Below are positions 43,304 to 56,158 of a DNA stretch of 56,260 nucleotides, piece after piece. Origin of the DNA: Phycisphaeraceae bacterium (GTDB lineage: Bacteria > Planctomycetota > Phycisphaerae > Phycisphaerales > Phycisphaeraceae); contig PAIY01000081.1 of the NCBI GenBank assembly GCA_002704825.1, forward strand, positions 1 to 56,260, read 5' to 3'. The stretch's first letter is position 1. Each line of letters starts with the position of its first letter. The position numbers and the translations under genes were made by a program. The notes under the pieces are model-generated. The model did no database searches. It was not told the origin of the DNA and saw nothing but the letters and a program-made list of their open reading frames with translations.

Positions 43304-44548
43304 TCACTTGGTGCTAAAACCAAGGTGTTGGCTGACTTTCCCCGGCGATTGCCACTGACTTTTAAGTCCGGCCTGCAGCGAATCGGGTTGATTGTAAAAC
43401 GTCACCACGTCCGGCGAAGATGCGTTGAATGTCCCCTGGCTGGTGATCATCAGCCAGGCATCGGATAACGGATTGAGTTGTAACAAGGTGGCTAAGAGCA
43501 AACCTTCCTTCGGGTCCCACAGTCGTGTGGTCCCATCCAGACTCACCGAAGCCAGGAGTTTTTCATCGGGACTCAGCGCGATGCCGGTGACCCAGTCGGT
43601 GTGTGCTTTAAGGGTTTTATCGATTCTGTTCATGCGTTGCCAGGAGAGGATTGTCCCGTCGGAACCTGCCAGGTAAACGGTTTTGTTATCAGCCTGACAC
43701 ATAGCTAGCGGCATGGCGGGTGTGTTGGTGAATTTGCGTTTGTTCCGCGGGTTCTTGGTGTTGATCAGACGGACAGCTGCTTCCTTCTCACCTGCAACGG
43801 CGGCCGCGAGATTACTTGTTTTACCGTTCTCAAAAAACAGTGACGATGCAGCATCATCAAGGGTTGTCCTCAGAACACTTGCATACTGATCCGCTGCATC
43901 AAACACTTCGACCTGCCCGGCATGGTTACAGACGGCGACCCATTCTTCCTTGTCATCAGCAGTGATATTCGTAATCGCAGAACCTTGCTGAGCAAACTCT
44001 TTTTCGAGTTTCTGCGTTTGGACATCCCAGAGTGTCAACAGTCCATCGTAGGTTCCGACGAACAGTTGCTTGCCAGCCTTTGTCGCGAGCATGCATTGAA
44101 CGGTATCACCGGTTTGCTGCAGCGTTGCGGACTTTTTGTTGGTGTTGGTATCAAAGAGCACGATGGGTGAAGTGCTGCTGCCAGGTGTGGCACCTGAAAC
44201 AGCCAGTGTTCTGTCATCATTGCAAAGCGACATGGCGGTGACCATTCCGGTGATACTCGAATCGCTGAGTGTTGTTGCAAGTTTGGCATCCACCAAAGAC
44301 CAGACCAGAACCTGCTTGTATGCCCCGACGTAAAGTGTCTTGCCATCAGCTGAAAAACAAACACAACGGAGATTCAGCGGTGTATGCAATGTTGCCTGAA
44401 TCACATACTGTTGCTCTGCGCGTGTTGCAGGGAAACTGAGTGTCTGGGCATGTGTTCGCAATGGATGAACCACAGTGACACAGAGGCACAGAGCCAACAA
44501 ACAGAGTTGAGGTAAATTGAATTTCGCGTGATGAGTGGTATATCGCAT
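43304..44548 (-). CDS. Exported WD40-repeat protein
   Basis: About 414 residues. Signal peptide MRYTTHHAKFNLPQLCLLAL then LCVTVVHPLRTHAQ; its hydrophobic core lies inside the right arm of a CACAGAG inverted repeat (44468-44578). Several WD-like blades follow: LRCVCFSADGKTLYVGAYKQ, VTAMSLCNDDRTLAVSGA, VQCMLATKAGKQLFVGTYDG, ITNITADDKEEWVAV, LAMCQADNKTVYLAGSDGT and VTGIALSPDEKLLASVSLDG with TRLWDP. A beta-propeller, probably periplasmic scaffold. Part of the four-gene planctomycete operon. Confidence 0.82.
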   Translation of the reverse strand: MRYTTHHAKFNLPQLCLLALCLCVTVVHPLRTHAQTLSFPATRAEQQYVIQATLHTPLNLRCVCFSADGKTLYVGAYKQVLVWSLVDAKLATTLSDSSITGMVTAMSLCNDDRTLAVSGATPGSSTSPIVLFDTNTNKKSATLQQTGDTVQCMLATKAGKQLFVGTYDGLLTLWDVQTQKLEKEFAQQGSAITNITADDKEEWVAVCNHAGQVEVFDAADQYASVLRTTLDDAASSLFFENGKTSNLAAAVAGEKEAAVRLINTKNPRNKRKFTNTPAMPLAMCQADNKTVYLAGSDGTILSWQRMNRIDKTLKAHTDWVTGIALSPDEKLLASVSLDGTTRLWDPKEGLLLATLLQLNPLSDAWLMITSQGTFNASSPDVVTFYNQPDSLQAGLKSQWQSPGKVSQHLGFSTK

Positions 44549-44578
44549 TTTCTTCTCTGTGTCTCTGTGACTCTGTGG
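44468..44578. repeat. CACAGAG inverted repeat, copy 3, overlapping the WD40 gene 5' end
   Basis: Left arm AACCACAGTGACACAGAGGC and right arm ending GACTCTGTGG, about 110 bp apart outer edge to outer edge. One arm is within the signal-peptide coding region; the other is between this gene and the DUF1501 gene. Confidence 0.82.
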
Positions 44579-44611
44579 CAAATGCCATCGAGCCAGATAG
44601 CAGTGTGTGAG

Positions 44612-45988
44612 TTACATAATCTCCTGGAGCAGTCCGCCGGATTGCACCTTGCCACCGGTTGCTGGGGTGACGTAAGCAACACAGCCATGTGGGTGAGGCA
44701 GTTGACCGTTGGGGTCGATTCCCAGCAGTTGATAGATACTGGAGGTCAGATCCCACGGATAGACCGGGCGATCGCGCACCGTTTCACCGCGACGATCACT
44801 CGAACCGACGACCTGCCCGCCTGTAAATCCGCCACCTGCGACGACGGAATTAAAGCAGGTGCAGAAATGCTGGCGTCCGCCGTTCCAAGGTGGTTCACGG
44901 GAAATCTTGGGCCGACGGCCAAACTCACCACCCCAGACGACAATGGTGCTGTCGAGAAGCCCACGTTCAGCAAGGTCTTCAAGCAACGCAGCAAACGCCT
45001 GATCCAACGGTGGGAGTTTCTGATCCATCAACTCAAAGTGCTTCTTGTGCGTATCCCAACCGCCACTGTTAACCGTGACAAACGGCACGCCATGTTCCAC
45101 CAGTCGACGGGCGAGCAAACAGGATTGGCCGAACTTGTTGCGACCGTAACGGTCACGGACTTCGTCGGATTCTTCGCTGATATCAAAGGCTTTCTTGGCA
45201 TCACCGAGAATCAAGCCATACGCCTGTTTCTGGTGTTCACTCATGGCATCAATGGCGGGTGAACCTTCAAGCTCACGGGCAAAGTCATCCACCATCTCCA
45301 ACAGCGATTGACGTTGGGACATGCGTCCTTCGGTCATGCCTTTGGGAGGGACGATCCCGCCGACGCGAAAGTCCTTGCTGTTGGGATCACCACCGGTGCT
45401 GAAGGGCGCGTAGTTGGCACCCAGGAAACCGGAGGCAGAGATTCGGCCGATGGGCGTGGGGACCATGATGTAGGGTGGCAGGTTTGAGTCATTAGCCTGC
45501 CCCTTTTTCATGGAGACGACTGCGCCGTAGGTCGGGTAAACCAACTCACCGCCGGGCGGCGTGCCGGTCTGCATCATGTAGGTTGCGGTTTCGTGGCCGT
45601 TGGTGTGATGCGTCATCGAACGGATAATGGCATACTTGTCTGCACACTTGGCCATATGCTCAAACTTCTCGTTGATGCGCATGCCTTTGACGTTGGTCTC
45701 CAGCGGTTTGCGGTACGTCCCTGCATAATCTTCACCGGCTTCGGGTTTGGGATCGAAGGTATCCAGATGACAGGGACCACCACCCATCCAGAGTTGGATG
45801 ACGCTCTTGGCTTTGGGTGCTTTGACGATCTTGCCTGATGCCAGATCAGCAGCGGCCTGCGCTTCACGCGCAGCAAGGAAGCCTGAGAGTGTCAGCCCCG
45901 TTGCCGTAGCCGCACCAACAGTCAGAAAACTGCGTCGGCTGATCCCTTCGCAATCATGTGTCAGGTGACGATCTAAAAAGTCGAGCAT
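44612..45988 (-). CDS. Tat-exported DUF1501 protein
   Basis: A 458-residue DUF1501 (sulfatase/alkaline-phosphatase-like fold) protein. Tat signal SRRSFLTVGAATATGLTLSG near residues 18-38. WMGGGPCHLDTFDPKPEAG, RSMTHHTNGHETATYMMQTG, VTVNSGGWDTHKKHFELMDQ and VVWGGEFGRRPKI are family signatures. Commonly encoded beside DUF1549/DUF1553 proteins in planctomycetes and thought to act on sulfated or other polysaccharides, unproven. GAGGAATTTACC before the ATG. 28 nt from the upstream gene. Confidence 0.93.
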   Translation of the reverse strand: MLDFLDRHLTHDCEGISRRSFLTVGAATATGLTLSGFLAAREAQAAADLASGKIVKAPKAKSVIQLWMGGGPCHLDTFDPKPEAGEDYAGTYRKPLETNVKGMRINEKFEHMAKCADKYAIIRSMTHHTNGHETATYMMQTGTPPGGELVYPTYGAVVSMKKGQANDSNLPPYIMVPTPIGRISASGFLGANYAPFSTGGDPNSKDFRVGGIVPPKGMTEGRMSQRQSLLEMVDDFARELEGSPAIDAMSEHQKQAYGLILGDAKKAFDISEESDEVRDRYGRNKFGQSCLLARRLVEHGVPFVTVNSGGWDTHKKHFELMDQKLPPLDQAFAALLEDLAERGLLDSTIVVWGGEFGRRPKISREPPWNGGRQHFCTCFNSVVAGGGFTGGQVVGSSDRRGETVRDRPVYPWDLTSSIYQLLGIDPNGQLPHPHGCVAYVTPATGGKVQSGGLLQEIM

Positions 45989-46016
45989 GGTAAATTCCTC
46001 GCTTCGCTCGGAGGGA

Positions 46017-48197
46017 TTAGTGATTAAACATAAACTCGCGGCTATTGAGCACAGCCCAAAGCAGGTCACTGATCGCATCTCGGCGGTTGTCGACCTGCTT
46101 GAAATAGCCAACAAGTTGCTGCATTTTTTCTTCACAGGGTTGATGACTGAATGCTGTCATGTAAATCCCGTTGATCACATCCTGATCGCTTTGCGTTTTG
46201 AGCAATTGCTTCAGATACGGACTGCGGGCAATCTTGCGCGAGACTTCCTCAGCATTGATCATGTACAACGCCTGACTCATGGACGTGTCATTGCAGCGTT
46301 CGGACTCATAGCTGCTGTCACGTGACGGGCGACCAAAAAGCTGGAGAATCGGCAGACCAATACTGCCATCAGCAAGCTGGACCGCACGCGTGCCTTTGGG
46401 CAACTTGGTGAACGGCTCGGGGATGCGGCTGACAAAATCATCATCCGTCTGCGTCACCTGATTAATCGCATCCATCATCTGTTCAGCGGTCAATCGCCTG
46501 GGCATGTAATGCGAGAACATCTGCGTGTCCCAGACATTGGCCTGCGTGGTAATGGACGAAAGCTGATAGGTCCTGCTGTTGAGAATCAGACGGTAAATGT
46601 GCTTTAAATCGTAGTGATTGTCGACAAGCTGTTTTTCGAGATAGGTAAGCAACCGGGGATTGCTCGGTGGGTTGGACGGACGGATATCATCGGGCTCGTG
46701 AATAATGCCCCGACCATTAAGCCAATACCAGACGCGGTTGACGATGTTCTTTGCAAACCAGGGATTGCTCGGATCAGTTAACCAATCCGCAAAGGCTTCG
46801 CGCGTGTCCTTGCTGCCTTTGGGAACATCAATCTTCTCACCGCCCAACGGCACAAGATCGACCTCTTTACCTGCTGCATCCTTGAGACGATTCCAGGTCT
46901 GCAGGTAGACGATCTGCTCTTTCCATTCCTGTGTGTTCTTGAACTTCACGTTGGCAAAGAATGCTGCCATCTGTTGATTGTCCACAGGTGCCCAACTCTC
47001 GCTGGGATGAGCATGACAACGCACGCAACTCAGACGCGCCCCCATAAAGACCTGGGCGGTCTGTTCTGCAAAGCCCTGGGGGTCACGGTCTGCAACCGCA
47101 CGATAGTAATTACAGGTCGGATCACGGAAATTACTGCCCGAACTCACGAGCAACTCGCGGACAAACTGGTCATAGGGTTTGTTGGCAATAATGCTCGAAC
47201 GGACCCACTGGTAATACGCCTGCACTGCGTTGGGCCAAAGATTGGATGGAAACTCACTCTTGATCCGCAGCAGGTCCGACCACTTGAGCGCTGCAAAGTC
47301 GGCAAAGGCATCGGAGGCAAGCAACGTGTCAATGAGCTTGCTGCGTTTGGCTGGATCGGTGTCAGACAGGAACTGTTTGGCCTGCTCTTGCGTGGGCAAT
47401 CTGCCGGTGACATCCAGATACAGACGACGGACAAAGACCGCATCGGTACAGAGTTTAGAGGGTGGGATGCCCAATGCCTGTAACTGAGCAAAGACCAGAT
47501 CATCAACCTGGTTATTCGGTGCGATTTTGGGGAATTCACTGCGGAGGGGTTGAGGGACGATGACCTGAATCAACGATGTCTTGCCCATGTAGGTGACGGT
47601 GATCCATGCCTGCCCGTAGCCGGTGATGGTCATGCTGCCGAGTTTGTCGACGGTGACGACTTTCTCATCGTTTGAGGTGTAACGACAGTTGGGTGTCACA
47701 TCCAACGCATCACCGACGGAGTACTGGGCAGAAACCGCGATGTACTGCTTGTGTCCCTTTTCGGTGATCAACTGGTCAGGGGTGACCGCCAGCGTCTGGA
47801 GTTTGGGTTGTTTTTCCGGGTCACGGGTTGCGCCCTGTTTGATCCAGCCGAGCAGTTGCATGTACTCAAGTGATTTGGGATTGAGTTTGCGATCCGAGGC
47901 ATGCTCAACCTGGCCGGTCGCTTTGCGTAGTAACAGTGACTGCTGGGGTTCCACGCGATTGATCCGGCGCCCGTCGGCTGCATGCGTGATGGCCATGAAG
48001 TCCGACTGGGGTTCACCGCCAAACAAAGACAGAGCAAAACCGTCCTGCCCGACCTGCGTGCCATGACAACCCGCAGCGTTACATCCGGCCTGGCTGAAAA
48101 TCGGCATGATATCGCGGTCGAAATAAATCTCCGGCGACTGAGCATGGCAGATGGTGGCTGTGAGAAAACCACATATCATGATGATCAATGTTGACAT
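46017..48197 (-). CDS. DUF1549/DUF1553 planctomycete cytochrome-c-like protein
   Basis: About 726 residues. Signal peptide, then PIFSQAGCNAAGCHGTQVGQ (Cys39, Cys44-His45, planctomycete cytochrome-C-like), a BIG2-like Ig domain about 165-250 (VDKLGSMTITGYGQAWITVT), DUF1549 about 270-440 (VFVRRLYLDVTGRLPTQEQA; CVRCHAHPSESW) and DUF1553 to the end. Typical of planctomycetes; proposed in redox or polysaccharide processes. Start 48197 lies against a GGATTTC repeat. First gene of the operon with the DUF1501, WD40 and PPC genes. Confidence 0.9.
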   Translation of the reverse strand: MSTLIIMICGFLTATICHAQSPEIYFDRDIMPIFSQAGCNAAGCHGTQVGQDGFALSLFGGEPQSDFMAITHAADGRRINRVEPQQSLLLRKATGQVEHASDRKLNPKSLEYMQLLGWIKQGATRDPEKQPKLQTLAVTPDQLITEKGHKQYIAVSAQYSVGDALDVTPNCRYTSNDEKVVTVDKLGSMTITGYGQAWITVTYMGKTSLIQVIVPQPLRSEFPKIAPNNQVDDLVFAQLQALGIPPSKLCTDAVFVRRLYLDVTGRLPTQEQAKQFLSDTDPAKRSKLIDTLLASDAFADFAALKWSDLLRIKSEFPSNLWPNAVQAYYQWVRSSIIANKPYDQFVRELLVSSGSNFRDPTCNYYRAVADRDPQGFAEQTAQVFMGARLSCVRCHAHPSESWAPVDNQQMAAFFANVKFKNTQEWKEQIVYLQTWNRLKDAAGKEVDLVPLGGEKIDVPKGSKDTREAFADWLTDPSNPWFAKNIVNRVWYWLNGRGIIHEPDDIRPSNPPSNPRLLTYLEKQLVDNHYDLKHIYRLILNSRTYQLSSITTQANVWDTQMFSHYMPRRLTAEQMMDAINQVTQTDDDFVSRIPEPFTKLPKGTRAVQLADGSIGLPILQLFGRPSRDSSYESERCNDTSMSQALYMINAEEVSRKIARSPYLKQLLKTQSDQDVINGIYMTAFSHQPCEEKMQQLVGYFKQVDNRRDAISDLLWAVLNSREFMFNH

Positions 48198-48403
48198 CCG
48201 ATTTCGGATTTCGGATTTTGAATTTCGGATTTGCGCAAGCGATGTTAGAAAGCCTTTGCAACATCCATCATGTCGATTGAATTCGAAAGCAGTTTGGAGG
48301 CGATTGAGATTTGGCTCATTGCGGTTAATCATTGGCCACGCTTGCGACAATCCGAAATTCGCTGCCGAAGGCCTGCGAAGCAAAATCCGAAATCCGAAAT
48401 TCA
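48196..48403. repeat. GGATTTC / GAAATCC inverted array upstream of the DUF1549/DUF1553 gene
   Basis: CGATTTCGGATTTCGGATT near 48199-48235 and AATCCGAAATCCGAAATT at 48384-48402 face each other, with ATCCGAAATTCG between. Same heptamer as at 2657-2691. It covers the likely 5' leader. Confidence 0.65.
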
Positions 48404-48408
48404 TCATC

Positions 48409-49578
48409 TCATCCCTTCTGACTGGCGGTCAATTCAACCTCGAATAACAACTCAGGGCGGCAGACATCGCCGATCATCGTGATCATCGGCCAAGGCAGGG
48501 TATTCAGATACTTGGTCAGGAAATACCGTTGAACATCAGGCGTCTTGCAGTAGACCAGGGCAAAGGTCACATGTTCATCATCACTGTTTAAGTCCTTAAG
48601 CAATGACTGCACATGCAAAACGGTCTTGTCGACCTGTCCTTCGATACTGTTGACGTCTTCGGTCTCACCTGCGGGGTTGATGGCTGCAGTACCGGAGATC
48701 AGGACGGTGTTCCCGCCGGGCATGGGGGCGACAGCGGCGCGACTGAATGCCGAGCCGTACTCGTAGGCCGACTTCTGATCACCGCCTGCTTCGATGTATT
48801 GAATTTGGTCTTCACGACCGGGCAGTGCAATGAGGTCCATGGTGATGGCTGCACCATTTTGCCCGTAGAGTCCGATGCCGGTGCTTGCGGGCAGACGCTT
48901 GCTTTGTTTGGTCGCCGGGTCGATGAGTTCATGTTCGATGAAACATTGCGTGCGGACGCGATTCAGATCGTCATACCAATCGCAGACCTGCTTAAGCCAC
49001 AACCATGTCCGAGCGACCGAGTCGAACGAGCCGTCGGTCATTTTCAGAATCTCGGTTGCGTCATCAAAGACGGTAGCCGTCTGCTGGGCAGGTGTCGCAT
49101 TGACATCACCATAAAGCCCATTGAGCATCAGCCACTTATCACCACGGATATTAAGCTGACGTCCGACCATGGTGCGGTTGTCATCCGGTCGACGGATCAC
49201 GATCGGGGGCATGGGTGCTTTGACCGCGTGAATCTGGATGCCGGCAAATCCGCCGAGTAAACCTTCCTCGACCACAATCGCCGTTGGGGGCACGGTGTCG
49301 GCCCATTGTCCCAGGGCTATCTGCCGACCTTCGAGCACCTGATCCATCAACGGTGCGATGGCAAAGATGCGCTCGCAGAAAATCCGGTATCCCGATGCAT
49401 AGAGTTCGTTGGCGACCCGACGGTACATCTGCCGGGCAATCTCGGTGACCTCCCCTTCCATGGCATTGACCATGTCCGGTTGCGGGACCAATACCATGTA
49501 CTGGTCGCTGGCTAAAGCAGAATCAATCGTCCGGGTGGAGCAGACAAACAGCTCGGAGGTGGTGGCGGAATCAATCAT
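48409..49578 (-). CDS. RidA-like protein of double length
   Basis: A 389-residue protein. The C-terminal third (from about residue 260, AVAPMPGGNTVLISGTAAIN ... VCRPELLFEVELTA) is a RidA/YjgF-fold domain (imine deaminase family). The N-terminal part (residues 1-200, MIDSATTSELFVCSTRT ... VVEEGLLGGFAGIQIHAVKA) may be a second, diverged YjgF-like domain, as in chorismatase-type (FkbO/Hyg5) proteins; the match is by general pattern. Length is near that of chorismatases, about 350-390. The start at 49578 avoids upstream terminator DNA. Function unknown. Confidence 0.65.
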   Translation of the reverse strand: MIDSATTSELFVCSTRTIDSALASDQYMVLVPQPDMVNAMEGEVTEIARQMYRRVANELYASGYRIFCERIFAIAPLMDQVLEGRQIALGQWADTVPPTAIVVEEGLLGGFAGIQIHAVKAPMPPIVIRRPDDNRTMVGRQLNIRGDKWLMLNGLYGDVNATPAQQTATVFDDATEILKMTDGSFDSVARTWLWLKQVCDWYDDLNRVRTQCFIEHELIDPATKQSKRLPASTGIGLYGQNGAAITMDLIALPGREDQIQYIEAGGDQKSAYEYGSAFSRAAVAPMPGGNTVLISGTAAINPAGETEDVNSIEGQVDKTVLHVQSLLKDLNSDDEHVTFALVYCKTPDVQRYFLTKYLNTLPWPMITMIGDVCRPELLFEVELTASQKG

Positions 49579-49653
49579 GTTCACCCCATGGTTAAAAAAA
49601 GATAGTCCCGGATAAAACGATTCAATTGTCTTCTTTATTGCAAAGTTTTCAAG

Positions 49654-49686
49654 AAAAAAAAGCCCGATTTTGACATCGGGCTTTTT
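49654..49686 (-). terminator. Terminator of the beta-galactosidase gene
   Basis: Stem AAAAAGCCCGAT / ATCGGGCTTTTT with six-base loop, A-run at 49654-49661 giving T on the minus strand; 29 nt past the stop. Confidence 0.88.
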
Positions 49687-49714
49687 GCATGAAATTTTAA
49701 TTGTGTTTTCGCTA

Positions 49715-53167
<3,453 letters not shown>

Positions 53168-53359
53168 TTAACGTACATTCGGTGTTCCCGGGACACGGGG
53201 GATTCCGGGGGATTTCCGAGAAAATAAAAAAAGTATCACCGATCCGAAATCGGGTCGTACATCATAACGACAATCCGGCCAAACCCCATAGCCAAACAGG
53301 CCTGCATGTCATATTTGGTCACGGATGTCATTTCGTTTGGTTGTAGGGCAAGCGATATC

Positions 53360-53374
53360 CGTTAAACTTTAACT
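53360..53374. promoter_or_regulatory. Possible operator between lacZ and the acetylesterase gene
   Basis: The palindrome GTTAAACTTTAAC lies in the 295-bp divergent spacer, about 60 nt before the acetylesterase ATG. The spacer also holds GCCCCCGGAAGTTTTT (53154-53169) and runs of CGGGGGA. Nothing else is seen. Function inferred from symmetry only. Confidence 0.25.
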
Positions 53375-53432
53375 TCACCGCTCTGAAAATCTCCACCGAA
53401 TTAATCAAAATCCACAGTCAAAGGAACACACG

Positions 53433-55424
53433 ATGATGCGCAAAATGAGATTGGGTTTGGGGGTCAGTCTTCTGCTGGCCATGTTCACGGCAACGACCAC
53501 GCTGGCGAATGTCTCCTTGCCTTCCGTTTTTGGTCACCACATGGTGCTTCAGCAAAACAAGCCCATCAAGATCTGGGGTAAAGCACAACCGCGTGAAAAC
53601 ATCACCGTGGTCTTTGCCGGCAAAGGGGGCAAGACCGAAGCGGACATCAACGGCAACTGGTCGGTGACATTACCCGCGCTCAAAGCCAATGCCACCGGTC
53701 GCACCATGACCATCACCGCCAACAACACCATCGTGCTGCATGACATCCTCGTCGGCGAAGTCTGGGTCTGCTCCGGTCAATCCAATATGGAATGGCCCTT
53801 AGCCAACGCCAATAACAAGGACGCGGAAATTGCGGCTGCCGACTTCCCCAACATCCGACTCTTCAAGGTGGCCAAGAACACCAGCCCTGAGCCCTTGGAT
53901 GACTGCAACGCCAGTTGGAAAGTCTGCACCCCTGAAAACACGCGCGGCTTCTCGGCTGTCGGGTACTTCTTCGGCCGCAACCTGCACAAACATCTGAACG
54001 TCCCCGTCGGACTCATCGGCACGTACTGGGGCGGCACCGTCGCTGAAACATGGACCAGCCAGCAAGCCCTGCTCGAAAAGATGGATGACTTTGATGACAC
54101 CATCGCCAAGATGCAGGAAATCAACAAAGATCACGACGGGAAGATGGCCAAGTACCGAAAGGAACAGGCCGAATATGCCCTGTCCAAGGAAAAGGTCTTC
54201 AAGCTCGAAGACGATGACAAAACAGCGCTGCAATGGGCCGACCCGTCACTGGATACCAGCGATTGGAAACCCATGCAATGCCCAACGCTCTGGGAAAATG
54301 CCGGCTATCCGAAAATGGACGGCATTCTCTGGTACCGCAAAACCATCGACATACCCGAAGACTGGGCAGGCAAGAAACTCCTGCTGTTACCAGGCCCGAT
54401 TGATGAAGTCGATCAAACCTTCTTTAACGGAACCTATGTCGACGGGAAAGGTGATTCGGGCAAGAACCAAGTGGAATACTGGAACATCGCCCGTAAGTAC
54501 ATCGTCCCGGGTCACCTCGTCAAAGCAGGCAAGAACACCATTGCTATCCGCGTCTTCGACCTGGCAGGTGGTGGCGGACTCAACGGTCAACAAGCCTCAC
54601 AGATGGTTGCCACACTCGCCAACGGCACGACCGATCAGGTCATCTCACTGGCTGGTGAATGGCTGACCAAGGCGGAGTTCACCGTCATCGACAAACCCCA
54701 CAATCCCTTCAGCCCCAACCGTCCGGGCATCCTGTTCAATACCATGCTCAACCCGGTGATTGGTTACGGCATCAAGGGTGCGATCTGGTATCAGGGTGAA
54801 TCCAACGCCAGCCGTGCGGCTCAGTACCGCACACTCCTGCCAACCATGATCGGTGACTGGCGCGACCGTTGGGACAATGGCCCATTCCCGTTCCTGATCG
54901 TCTCCTTGGCCAACTACCGTCTGCAAAAACCCAACCCCGACAAGAGTTCCTGGGCCGAACTGCGTGAAGCACAACTCATGACCGCACAGAACGACCCACA
55001 GACCGGCCTGGCCATGGCCATCGACATCGGTGAAGCACGCGACATTCACCCGCGTAACAAGCAGGATGTCGGTTACCGTCTGTTCCTTCAAGCACGTGAA
55101 ATTGCCTACGGCGAAAAACTCGTCGCCCAAGGCCCCCTCTTCAAGTCCGTCAAGTTCTCAGGCAAGCAAGCCACACTCACCTTCGACAACGTCGGCAGCG
55201 GCTTAACCGTCAAGGGTGACACACTCAAAGGCTTTGAAGTCCAAGGCGCGGATGGCAAGACCGTCTGGGCCGATGCCGTCATCAAGGGCAAGACCATCGT
55301 CGTCTCCGCAGAAGGTGTCAGTGACATCAAGGCTGTGCGTTACGGCTGGGCCGACAACCCCGACGTGAACCTGTACAACAAGGAAGGTTTACCCGCCGTG
55401 CCGTTCCGTACGGATGTGCCTTGA
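53433..55424 (+). CDS. Sialate O-acetylesterase-like SGNH hydrolase
   Basis: A 663-residue exported protein, signal peptide about 1-26 (cut after LANV region). VCSGQSNMEWPL gives the nucleophile Ser117 of the SASA family, and IKGAIWYQGESNASRAAQYR the second conserved block; a jelly-roll-like module (residues 270-420, DTSDWKPMQCPTLWENAGYP, like the GH2 sugar-binding fold) is inserted between halves. Such enzymes deacetylate sialic acid or plant glycans such as xylan and pectin. AAGGAACACACG precedes the ATG. Role with the divergent beta-galactosidase in glycan use is inferred. Confidence 0.88.
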   Translation: MMRKMRLGLGVSLLLAMFTATTTLANVSLPSVFGHHMVLQQNKPIKIWGKAQPRENITVVFAGKGGKTEADINGNWSVTLPALKANATGRTMTITANNTIVLHDILVGEVWVCSGQSNMEWPLANANNKDAEIAAADFPNIRLFKVAKNTSPEPLDDCNASWKVCTPENTRGFSAVGYFFGRNLHKHLNVPVGLIGTYWGGTVAETWTSQQALLEKMDDFDDTIAKMQEINKDHDGKMAKYRKEQAEYALSKEKVFKLEDDDKTALQWADPSLDTSDWKPMQCPTLWENAGYPKMDGILWYRKTIDIPEDWAGKKLLLLPGPIDEVDQTFFNGTYVDGKGDSGKNQVEYWNIARKYIVPGHLVKAGKNTIAIRVFDLAGGGGLNGQQASQMVATLANGTTDQVISLAGEWLTKAEFTVIDKPHNPFSPNRPGILFNTMLNPVIGYGIKGAIWYQGESNASRAAQYRTLLPTMIGDWRDRWDNGPFPFLIVSLANYRLQKPNPDKSSWAELREAQLMTAQNDPQTGLAMAIDIGEARDIHPRNKQDVGYRLFLQAREIAYGEKLVAQGPLFKSVKFSGKQATLTFDNVGSGLTVKGDTLKGFEVQGADGKTVWADAVIKGKTIVVSAEGVSDIKAVRYGWADNPDVNLYNKEGLPAVPFRTDVP

Positions 55425-55480
55425 ATACAAAGCCGATTCATGCGATTCGCAATATTGTTGACCATTTGAAAAACTCATTT

Positions 55481-55565
55481 CGTCATTCCCGCGCAGGCGG
55501 GAATCCAGTGGCATCCAGTTTACACTTGCAAGTTCCACTGGACTCCCGCCTGCGCGGGAGTGACG
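55481..55565. repeat. 85-bp double-hairpin repeat, copy F
   Basis: Complete copy: CGTCATTCCCGCGCAGGCGG ... GCGGGAGTGACG. Best reference copy. Between the acetylesterase gene and the next gene. Confidence 0.92.
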
Positions 55566-55618
55566 GAGAAAGGTGATTTTTCGGAATACGTACCAACATG
55601 CATCCGGAGGCTTGAAAC

Positions 55619-56158
55619 GTGCTGAAAAAAGAATATCAATCGACGGTTGAGGAAGCGATCGAAGTCCAGTACCGACTATGCAAGCAGTCTGATTATTTAC
55701 GCCGCTTCAAATTCTATGGTTTGTTATGGGCGCCGTTCATGTTTGCATTGTTCTATTTCATGACATCAAAAGACGATCATGGTGTCGTCTGGGGGCTAGC
55801 TGTATCTGGTACATTTATAGTGATTCACATGGCAACCTATGACAAAATTCTTCGCCGTCGGTTCAAAAAGACCGTCCTTGAAAAACGAGGGCATAATCAA
55901 CCGATCACTGCTCAATACGAACTTGACGATCAAGGTTTGACATTCCAATCTCAAGGCAATTCGCTGACCTTTCAATGGCAGACCATCACTCAGATGATCG
56001 TCACTGATAAGGATATTGAATTCCGTATCAAACCTCAGGCAATCGCGCTTATACCATGTCGTGTTTTTGATAGTGACCAAGAAAAAAAGCAATGGATTGA
56101 ATTTGCCCAAACCAAAATCAAGGAGGCGGAACCTAAAACGCCGCCAACATCACTCTAG
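55619..56158 (+). CDS. YcxB-like small membrane protein
   Basis: A 179-residue protein starting at GTG with strong GGAGG 9 nt upstream. Two membrane segments (about 34-52 and 58-78) then a C-terminal YcxB-like domain: EYELDDQGLTFQSQGNSLTF-type strands and DIEFRIKPQAIALIPCRVFD. Family function unknown. Only 102 nt remain in the window; they contain a short palindrome GGCGATGC / GCATCGCC but no gene. Confidence 0.75.
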   Translation: MLKKEYQSTVEEAIEVQYRLCKQSDYLRRFKFYGLLWAPFMFALFYFMTSKDDHGVVWGLAVSGTFIVIHMATYDKILRRRFKKTVLEKRGHNQPITAQYELDDQGLTFQSQGNSLTFQWQTITQMIVTDKDIEFRIKPQAIALIPCRVFDSDQEKKQWIEFAQTKIKEAEPKTPPTSL

